Shown piece after piece: positions 53,107-60,828 of a stretch of DNA of 64,000 bases; position 1 is the first letter of the stretch, and every line of letters starts with the position of its first letter. This stretch comes from Tribonema minus (lineage: Eukaryota > Sar > Xanthophyceae > Tribonematales > Tribonemataceae). The notes under the pieces are model-generated. The model did no database searches. It had not been told where the DNA came from and saw nothing but the letters and a program-made list of their open reading frames with translations. The position numbers were made by a program, and so were the translations under genes. The stretch covers positions 722,795 through 786,794 of the forward strand of contig JAFCMP010000516.1 of the NCBI GenBank assembly GCA_017506865.1, in the 5' to 3' direction.

Positions 53107-56100
53107 TCAACTTGAGTCCCCACAACTACTTCGCACTCTCCTCTGAGGATATACTGCGAGCGGCGAGCACGTTCCATGATGAGTATGGGTTGTCTTTTGG
53201 CGTGCGGTAGTCACCCGGACGTAAGCGCATACGCCTGACAGTCTTCTCACCGTCGAATAGTACATCAAACGTGAACTGCGACCTGGCGGGGTAAAACTCA
53301 CCCAGGACGCCGCGGCTCCAGCCTGTTGGAAGTGATACCAGATCACTTCACCCTCAAAGTCTGATCCGAAATCAGATGACAGTTTGGGCAGCCTTACCAG
53401 CGAGATCTGCGGCCGAGCAGAATCTTGGGCTGAGCTTGCCTCAGAACTAGTTTGGGAAGATGGCAGACCTCGCGTGACCTGAGAGTTGGGACTTGCACTA
53501 CTCGCGCTGTCCGGCGCGCTTTGCGCCTGCAACCTCTTGGCTTTGTCACGCACTGCCTCCGCCAACTGTATGGCAGACTTGACCTGTGTACGGGTCATCT
53601 GTTCCCATTCACCATCCTCATATCTGATCCTCCAGTATGGTGACACAAAGTTCTTAACGGCCCCCCACACGTAAGTGATCGGGCCGCCCACTACCGTTCT
53701 GTGCTCCCTGACCAGCGCCGTGCCGATGGGATAGAGTTGCAGCGCGCTCTCTCGGCGCATGCCAGCATCCTCCTTAGGTGTGGGCCTGATGGCATATGCC
53801 GGCAACCTTCCTTCGTTGCGCAGCTCATAGAGCGCGTGAAAAGCGTCTAAGGTCCATGGCGTCACTTCTTGCAGCATGTCATCCTCTGAAACCCACGCAT
53901 GTGACTTGCCATCTATGGACTGCCATTTGTACTGCCACGAGCCATTGGGGCCCGCTTGGCGGTCCAGAACTCTGTATAACTTCTCACCATCTGCTAGCTC
54001 CTCCACTTGTCGGGGGCTCAGCATGGCGTGCACACCTGGCTCCAACATGGCACTAGGCCTCATGTGGAAGGGCTTCATGTTCTCAACATGAGCTGTGGTG
54101 TGTCTAACTCTTCTGCCCATCATCCTGCAGATGAATGAGAGGCCTGATTCGCCTGTGCGAGCCTCGATCTGCCAAGGCCCCACATACCTGGCATCAAGAG
54201 CAGCCGACCTGTCTCTTTGCCTGGGTAGCCGTATCATGACATAGTCACCGACGGCGAACTTCACCGCGCGCTTAATAGCTTCATTGCGCTTGGTGATCTT
54301 CTGGGCGCGCACTTGCAGCGCCTTTGACACCACTTTGTCTGCAAGCTCAAGCATATCTAACTTGTGCTCAATCTCTTCGTGTAGGTCCAACTTCCTGCTG
54401 CCATCCTCGTGCATAAATGCATCATGTGGCAGTGAAGCTTCCCGACCGTACACACAGAAAAAGGGTGTTAAACCTGTTTCACCTCTGGGCGTTGTCCTCA
54501 GCACGAACTGCACAAGCTCTAAGCCCTCGTGCCAGTTGGTCTGTTGAGCGCTGACCCAGGATGCTAGTGCCTTCTTGGCACGACCATTTGCGTGCTCCGC
54601 CACACCATTGGTCTGGGGGTGGTAGGCACTGGTTTCTATGCGTTTCACTTTGAACGCTTTGCAAAGGTCTGTGACCACATTGCCTAGGAAGACCTTGCCC
54701 TTGTCAGAGCACAGCTCCTCCACTAGCGCGCCAATCTCAAGGAACACTGTCATGAGGTGCGGGGTAACATCGCGCGTTCCCTGGCCGTGCATGGCCGAGA
54801 GCCACACGAAGCCGGACCTTGCTTCCACTATGGTCAGGACATATCTGTGCCCTGCCGTGGACTGTATACCAGGCTCTGTGATATCTATATTGAGCCGCTG
54901 CCACATACGCACGGGCTCAGCTAACCACTGTCTGTACTGAGTGGAGCTGGCGCGTTTGCGCTCGAGGCATGTCATGCAGCTCTGCACGTACGTTCGTATG
55001 TCCGCGCCCATACCAGGCCAGAAATACCTCTCGAATATACGCGTGTGCGTAGCGCCTATGCCGCAATGCATAGCGCTTGCGTCATCATGCCCTAGACGCA
55101 TGACTAGGGTTCGTAGCACCACTGGCACGACCCACTGCAACAACACCATACCTCTCTTGGGGTGGCTCGTTGAACTGTGCACTAAGAGGCCATCTTCCTC
55201 GATGGTATACTGCTCTCTCTGTGCTAAGACGTGAGCGGCTAGCTCCGCGCCTTCGGGTATGTCACCCTCAATGAGCATCTTGCTCACTGCTTGACAGAAA
55301 CCGTCCGCTTTCTGAACTTCAAGAAATGCGGCTCTGCTGAGCATTGCTGGCGTGGCAGGCGAGTCTCCCTCGGCCACCCGTTTCAGCAACTGCACTACTT
55401 CTGGCCTTGGCAGCGTCTTCTTGCGCTTGCCTAAAACAGCTTCGCCATCCGGTGGCTCGTCTGCCTCATCTGCATCAGCAGCAGCTTCTACCTCTGGAAT
55501 CTCTCCTTCTTCCAATGAGTCTGCCGCCGGCTGAGCCGTGGTGACGCTGCACTTGGCCCTCTTTGAGCTGATGCTGCGTCGCCTGTCGCATGCGATCTGC
55601 CTTAAGAGTCGCTGCGCTTGGGAATGCTCCCACGAGCCGGTGTACTTATTGACTGGCTCTGCATACGCTGTGTTGATCTCAACTTCATCAACCTCAGCTT
55701 CCTCCACCGTGGAGTCATCTAGCCTTCTGTCCAACAACTGTGCTAGCTCCACAGCTGTCAGAGCGGCTAACCTAGCGGCCACCGCGCCTGATATGGCGAC
55801 GGCCTCGTTGAACTTGAACGCTGGCCCGTAACGTGCGTCCGCCGTGTACCCACGACAGCTGTTCACGTCGGCCACCTTGTGCGTTCTCGTGGCCTCGTCC
55901 GCAAAGCGCACACCTGACGGCGGTGCGTCCATGCTCGGGACTGCGTCTGGCCACTGTTCGTCTGCTGGCTCCGTAGAGCGCTCAGCATCTAACTCTGCCT
56001 GCTGTGGCAGCCTGGATGGGGCATCAGCATTGGCATTCCTTTTGCCAGGCCTGTGCTGAATGGTAACGTCATACTCCTGTATGCGCATGGCCCATCTTAG

Positions 56101-59100
56101 TAGCTTGCCGTTGTAGTCTTGCAACGTCAACAGCCACCTGAGCGCAGCGGCATCTGTGACCACTGTAACGGGGTTACCCCAAATGTAAGGCCTGAAGTGG
56201 TTGAGCGCCAGCACTACTGCCAGACACTCTACTGCCGTCGCTCCTAACTTCGCGTCGGGTTCAGAGTTCAGCTTGCTGAAGTAGCCAACGACTACTTCTC
56301 TGACCTCCTCGCCTTCAGCTATGCGGCGCCTGCCCGTGTGAGCATATGGCTGTCCCGCTGTTGCCCTTTCGACCTCACTCACAGGTCTGAATTGTGTAAG
56401 CACACCTGCCGTCGCCGTCTTGGAGGCGTCGGTGTACAATACGAAAGGCAGACTGAAATCTGGGTGCATCACTATGCGACTGTCGCACATGGCACTCTTC
56501 AGCCGCTTGAAAGCCCGCTCTTGCGCAGACCCCCAAACCATGACTGCTTTGTTCTTGGTCAGGGCTACTATAGGCTCTGATATCGCCCCAAAGTCGGGTA
56601 CATATCGCCTGTAATAGTTAAACACTCCCATAACCACTTGTACCAACTGCTTGTCGGGTACCCCGCCTTTCAGTGGGGGGCTCATGTCAAGCATGGCCTT
56701 GACCTTGTCAGGGTCTGGTCTTGTTCCAGCGGCGCCAACTATATGGCCTAGGAACTTGACTTCAGCTTGAAATAGCTGACACTTTGGGCGAGATACACTC
56801 ATGCCCGCCGCCCCTATGCGGCCAAGAACATCATCTAACTGCTCGATGTGCTCCTCGATGTCCGTGCCATACACCAACACGTCATCTATGTACACTAGCG
56901 CGTGGGAGCCTAAGGCATCTCCCAGCACTTGGTGCATCAATCTCGTGAACTGCGCTGGCAAGTTCACTAGCCCGAATGGCGCCACCTTGTAGTGCCACAA
57001 CGAGCCGTCTGGGGCTCTGAAGGCCGTCTTGGCCTTAGCCGTCTTGGCCAGCGGGATCTGATGGTAACCCGCTGCCAGATCTAACGAAGATAAAATCCTC
57101 GCACCTTGCACAGCCCGCATCATGTCATCCATGTTGCCTAAGCCATGACTATCACGCTTTGTGACCGCATTCAACTTCCTGAAGTCTATGCAGAAGCGGA
57201 TCTTGTCGCCTTGAACCACTAGTACTGGGTTGCTTGCCCATGCACTAGCTGATGGCTCAATCTGTTGGCGCTTTGCCATCATCTGAATCTGTTTCATGAT
57301 GTACTCGGCTTCTTTGAAAGCCCAATGGCGTGCCTTGTCCGCCACCGGCTCGGCCGTCTGAGTGTCAACATCAATCTCAAAATGCTGAGTGACTCGAGGG
57401 TTTTTAGGGTCCTTAGCAAAGACATTCCTGTGCTTTTTTAGCATGTCAAGTGCTTTTGTTTTTAAAAGTACCCCATCTTTCCCCCTTCCTTGCAAATGAG
57501 GCGCAAGCCTGCCATCTTTCACAAGGATTTCCTCCAGCTCTGCATCCGTGCAGTTTTCTAGCTGGTCATTGTGGCGCTGGCTAAGGTCTGCCAGCCGTTG
57601 CACTTCTTGTGCAACCTCTTTGGCAGTCTTGCCTATGCTAGCAGCTAATTCTGCCACTAACTTAGCATTTTCAGAGTGCCTTTTGGCCGCTATTACTAGC
57701 AGTTTGGCTTCTAGAGCCTGCTGAGTAGCTGTCTGCACTTCTAGCAGATCATCAGCCTTAATTGGAGTCACTTTTCCCCAATACGTGTTGCGGCGCACGT
57801 AAATCAGGTACATTGAAGTGTTGCTCAATGTAGCGTATATCGTGCCGCTGGCATTTACAGTGAGAGCGGTGATATTTGCCTTAACACCTTTGCCTCTCAT
57901 CATTTCTGTAGTCACTGTCTCTTCTGGTATGAGCAATGCCTCATAGGGCTGCACGCGCTTTGGCTTTGGTAGCAGCGTGAGTTCCACAATCGTCTCCGAC
58001 GATGGTGCCAGTACAGTGTTATATGCCATCCTAGCTGAGCACTGCTGAGGCTTGTCTGGTGCCTCAGTGCTCTCAGCGCTGCCATTGCCCTTGCAACTGG
58101 CTAGTGCTGCCGCATGCGCGTTCGCGTTGTCTGCGCGATTCTTGTCGTGCATGGGGCGTATGGCCACACCTTTTAGTCCCCCTGGGAAGAAGGCTGGGCT
58201 ACCGCCGTGATACGAGATGACTGAGCCATGCGGGGCAAAGAAATCCGTACCTAAGAGCACGTCCATGGGTGCGTTCACCACATAGAACTTGTGCAAGAAC
58301 ATCTTGTTATTAAACCGCAGCCATGCATTGACCACACCACTGATCTGCAGCGACGTCTTGCCGTCTGCCAAGAGGATCTCAGTGTAGTCACCTTGCTGAG
58401 GTGTACATACATAGCTGTTGGGGAGCTTGTCTGCAATGCGCTTGCCCATGATGGTTACGGTCGCACCGCAGTCTACCATGGCGCGCACATAGAGTTCTTT
58501 GGGCGTCTGAGAGTTGCTTTGTACGCGTAACGACGCGGACACAAACATCTGCCCTGGAGGTACAACACCGGCTACTGGGCGTATGTACTCCACTGGAGCC
58601 TCCGACTTGGAGCGCTCTACCGAGCTAGGCTCAGGGGACCCTACTGCAAGGCCTACATGAGGTAACTTGACTGGTTCCCTCTGTTTTGTGATCTCTTCTG
58701 TGAGATTCTTAATTGTCTCTGCCACACTCACTGGTGGGGCTGTGTCTAACTTGCTGACACCTGGCACATGGTCTAATATGCCTAGAGACTGAGCATCAAG
58801 GCCAGCGCGCCTGAGCGCTGCCTTCAACTCACCTGGGGCAAGGCGCGGGTCTGTACCGCCGCCGAGCTTCTTGCGTGCCGCTGCGGCCGCAATGGGTGGA
58901 GCACTGATTTCTGTGTCAATGTCCATGTCGTCTGCGCTACTGCAAACGCTCATAACTGACTGTGAGTCCCACTCAGAGTCAGACCCTGAGTCAGAGTCAT
59001 CGACTTCCACGATGTCAGCCATGCCGGGCTGCACCACAGCCAAGTCTACCTCTGGCTCTTCCCATGCACTGCGCATCGGAATTATGGGTACCTCTGCATA

Positions 59101-60828
59101 CCCTGCATGATGCGCCTTTGCATGTATGCTACGCGCCACTGCTGCTGAGCAGTGTGCACTTGACGAGGGCGCTGCGTGTACCGCGGTAGCGGCCTGCACC
59201 AGCGAACCACTCTGACCAGCCAACCAAGACGGGGGCGGGCAGTCAACTGAATGCCTCAACGTAGAGTCTGACCTACGCGGCAAACGTACCTGTTGTTCTG
59301 GCAGTGTGCACAGGCCTGAGGCCTCAATTGCCACGAACAAGTGAAATGCCATCTCTGGGATGAACAAGTCTGCAATGTAACGCCGTACATCACTACTGCA
59401 TGCACTCGCTGGTAATTCATGATAATACGTCATGAGCACTGCCATTTCCGCAAGCGACAGCAAGCGGGCAGATGCCACTGGACCAGCGTCTTTTGCATGT
59501 GCAACATAACTCGCAGTGGGCCTACCAGGCAGTCTGCGCACTGGGCTAGGCAACAAGCCATCAGCATCCAAAACACCAGGGTGCTGAGCACTGCATGGTT
59601 GCAAGAAGAATGTGCGTTCGGGGCAGCGCAAGCGAGAGCGAACAGATGTGGGTCTGCTTTGTAAACGCTTGGTATTTATTACCGCACCGAACCTCTGGAG
59701 TGCCTCACGTGAGGCCACCCCTGCTGGTACTATGACAATGTACACTCTCTGCCTCCTGCAAGGTACTTCAAACTCAGAAGCCTTTAACTTGGCAATGTAC
59801 AGCATGTAACCAGCAGCCTTAAGAATGCGCACTGCGCGTGCAAACGCGCGTGACACTAGCACTCCGGGCACATTCTCGTACAACACCACTTGAAGCTTGG
59901 CTCGCACGATGAGCCGTGCGGCATGAACCGTGCACTCGGCAGCTTCGCCCTCGACCCTCTTGCCCTCCGCAGAAAAATCTGTGCAGGGCGGCGAGATGGT
60001 GGTGACGTCAGGTTTCTCGTCGATGAGACGTGCAACAACCTTCGCATCAGTCATGCATGCAGTCATTGTGGGCACTTCTGGATGAACTTCATTCAGAGCC
60101 TCAATTGCCTTGACATTCTTGTCAACTGCAAGCACTGTGCGTGTTACAAAACCTGCTCTAGAGGTCAACTTACCCCCAGCTATGGCGCCTCCTAGCGCCC
60201 CACAGCAGATAGACGCGTGTTTGATAACTCTGGGTGGTGGCTCTGGCCCACCCTCAATTGCCGCCATCTGTGCGCGCAAAGAGACATCGTAAACAGCGTC
60301 AGTGGCATGCTCAGCTACCTGTGCTGAACATGCATCTGCTCTAACTACACCAGGCAATTCACTGATTGCTGATGCTGAACTTGCAGCAGGCAAGTCACTT
60401 CCTACCAAGGCAGCAGACAACTGCAAGTGTGATTCACCTTGGCGGTGCTTTTCTGCCATCCTCTTTCGGTGCGCAATGCACTGAGGGCAGGTAGTCTTGT
60501 GCCGCATAAGTGTGTCCCAGTCTCCCTGGTTCACTCTGCAGCCAAGACACTTGAAGTTGCTCTGGGGCTTGGCTCCGCCGCCGCCATTATCGCCTGCGGA
60601 GCTAGCCTTGCCCTGCGGCGCGCGGTCGCTGACTCCAAGCTGGCGACGCTCGTTAGCGCTCAGCCCCGCCAACACAGCGCGAACAGCCGAAAGCTTATTC
60701 TTCTTTTTATAGCGATGGTCGTTACTGACCACGCTCCACCCATCCTTGGCAGGGCGCTTGCCTGTGTCAGAGTAGGGGGGGGTTGAGATGTGTGCCGCGG
60801 CCATTGCAGACACAACATTTCGAGTCAA
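53107..60828 (-). CDS. Pol polyprotein: zinc finger, C5-DNA methyltransferase, PR, RT, RH, IN, chromodomain, Tudor-like
   Basis: One open frame of 2573 residues. Zinc finger: C94, C97, H110, C114, C117. C5-methyltransferase at about 203-505: motif I SICCGALGGAIAG, motif IV PPC with catalytic C282, ENV at 318-320 (motif VI), CRRQRVYIVIV at 357-367 (motif VIII), RLLSLAEMAVLM at 455-466 and an end helix near 489-503 (motifs IX-X). Protease: VDCGATVTIM with D786, and DVLLGTDFF. Reverse transcriptase at about 1150-1400, YIDD at 1313-1316. RNase H: D1467, E1534, D1559. Integrase: H1914, H1921, C1951, C1954 and the triad D1982, D2042, E2078. GPW motif near 2217, chromodomain-like 2274-2320, Tudor-like 2366-2420. 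The last about 75 residues are probably out of frame: the next frame (to TAG 53126) reads LPTGWSRGVLGEFY and FDVLFDGEKTVRRM, a better domain. The N-terminus lies one base forward of the Gag frame. Confidence 0.92.
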   Translation of the reverse strand: MTRNVVSAMAAAHISTPPYSDTGKRPAKDGWSVVSNDHRYKKKNKLSAVRAVLAGLSANERRQLGVSDRAPQGKASSAGDNGGGGAKPQSNFKCLGCRVNQGDWDTLMRHKTTCPQCIAHRKRMAEKHRQGESHLQLSAALVGSDLPAASSASAISELPGVVRADACSAQVAEHATDAVYDVSLRAQMAAIEGGPEPPPRVIKHASICCGALGGAIAGGKLTSRAGFVTRTVLAVDKNVKAIEALNEVHPEVPTMTACMTDAKVVARLIDEKPDVTTISPPCTDFSAEGKRVEGEAAECTVHAARLIVRAKLQVVLYENVPGVLVSRAFARAVRILKAAGYMLYIAKLKASEFEVPCRRQRVYIVIVPAGVASREALQRFGAVINTKRLQSRPTSVRSRLRCPERTFFLQPCSAQHPGVLDADGLLPSPVRRLPGRPTASYVAHAKDAGPVASARLLSLAEMAVLMTYYHELPASACSSDVRRYIADLFIPEMAFHLFVAIEASGLCTLPEQQVRLPRRSDSTLRHSVDCPPPSWLAGQSGSLVQAATAVHAAPSSSAHCSAAVARSIHAKAHHAGYAEVPIIPMRSAWEEPEVDLAVVQPGMADIVEVDDSDSGSDSEWDSQSVMSVCSSADDMDIDTEISAPPIAAAAARKKLGGGTDPRLAPGELKAALRRAGLDAQSLGILDHVPGVSKLDTAPPVSVAETIKNLTEEITKQREPVKLPHVGLAVGSPEPSSVERSKSEAPVEYIRPVAGVVPPGQMFVSASLRVQSNSQTPKELYVRAMVDCGATVTIMGKRIADKLPNSYVCTPQQGDYTEILLADGKTSLQISGVVNAWLRFNNKMFLHKFYVVNAPMDVLLGTDFFAPHGSVISYHGGSPAFFPGGLKGVAIRPMHDKNRADNANAHAAALASCKGNGSAESTEAPDKPQQCSARMAYNTVLAPSSETIVELTLLPKPKRVQPYEALLIPEETVTTEMMRGKGVKANITALTVNASGTIYATLSNTSMYLIYVRRNTYWGKVTPIKADDLLEVQTATQQALEAKLLVIAAKRHSENAKLVAELAASIGKTAKEVAQEVQRLADLSQRHNDQLENCTDAELEEILVKDGRLAPHLQGRGKDGVLLKTKALDMLKKHRNVFAKDPKNPRVTQHFEIDVDTQTAEPVADKARHWAFKEAEYIMKQIQMMAKRQQIEPSASAWASNPVLVVQGDKIRFCIDFRKLNAVTKRDSHGLGNMDDMMRAVQGARILSSLDLAAGYHQIPLAKTAKAKTAFRAPDGSLWHYKVAPFGLVNLPAQFTRLMHQVLGDALGSHALVYIDDVLVYGTDIEEHIEQLDDVLGRIGAAGMSVSRPKCQLFQAEVKFLGHIVGAAGTRPDPDKVKAMLDMSPPLKGGVPDKQLVQVVMGVFNYYRRYVPDFGAISEPIVALTKNKAVMVWGSAQERAFKRLKSAMCDSRIVMHPDFSLPFVLYTDASKTATAGVLTQFRPVSEVERATAGQPYAHTGRRRIAEGEEVREVVVGYFSKLNSEPDAKLGATAVECLAVVLALNHFRPYIWGNPVTVVTDAAALRWLLTLQDYNGKLLRWAMRIQEYDVTIQHRPGKRNANADAPSRLPQQAELDAERSTEPADEQWPDAVPSMDAPPSGVRFADEATRTHKVADVNSCRGYTADARYGPAFKFNEAVAISGAVAARLAALTAVELAQLLDRRLDDSTVEEAEVDEVEINTAYAEPVNKYTGSWEHSQAQRLLRQIACDRRRSISSKRAKCSVTTAQPAADSLEEGEIPEVEAAADADEADEPPDGEAVLGKRKKTLPRPEVVQLLKRVAEGDSPATPAMLSRAAFLEVQKADGFCQAVSKMLIEGDIPEGAELAAHVLAQREQYTIEEDGLLVHSSTSHPKRGMVLLQWVVPVVLRTLVMRLGHDDASAMHCGIGATHTRIFERYFWPGMGADIRTYVQSCMTCLERKRASSTQYRQWLAEPVRMWQRLNIDITEPGIQSTAGHRYVLTIVEARSGFVWLSAMHGQGTRDVTPHLMTVFLEIGALVEELCSDKGKVFLGNVVTDLCKAFKVKRIETSAYHPQTNGVAEHANGRAKKALASWVSAQQTNWHEGLELVQFVLRTTPRGETGLTPFFCVYGREASLPHDAFMHEDGSRKLDLHEEIEHKLDMLELADKVVSKALQVRAQKITKRNEAIKRAVKFAVGDYVMIRLPRQRDRSAALDARYVGPWQIEARTGESGLSFICRMMGRRVRHTTAHVENMKPFHMRPSAMLEPGVHAMLSPRQVEELADGEKLYRVLDRQAGPNGSWQYKWQSIDGKSHAWVSEDDMLQEVTPWTLDAFHALYELRNEGRLPAYAIRPTPKEDAGMRRESALQLYPIGTALVREHRTVVGGPITYVWGAVKNFVSPYWRIRYEDGEWEQMTRTQVKSAIQLAEAVRDKAKRLQAQSAPDSASSASPNSQVTRGLPSSQTSSEASSAQDSARPQISLVRLPKLSSDFGSDFEGEVIWYHFQQAGAAASWVSFTPPGRSSRLMYYSTVRRLSGVCAYVRVTTARQKTTHTHHGTCSPLAVYPQRRVRSSCGDSS
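59314..60222 (-). other. C5-cytosine DNA methyltransferase domain within Pol
   Basis: Pol residues 203-505. This part of Pol supplies SAM binding (motif I), the PPC nucleophile (C282), ENV (glutamate for cytosine protonation) and the R-Q-R-x-Y motif VIII, in canonical linear order. The spacing I to IV (about 70 residues), IV to VI (about 36) and VI to VIII (about 40) is normal for this fold. The stretch from 368 to 454 would be the target-recognition region. Nothing in the active-site motifs looks broken, so catalytic competence is plausible but unproven. Confidence 0.88.
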
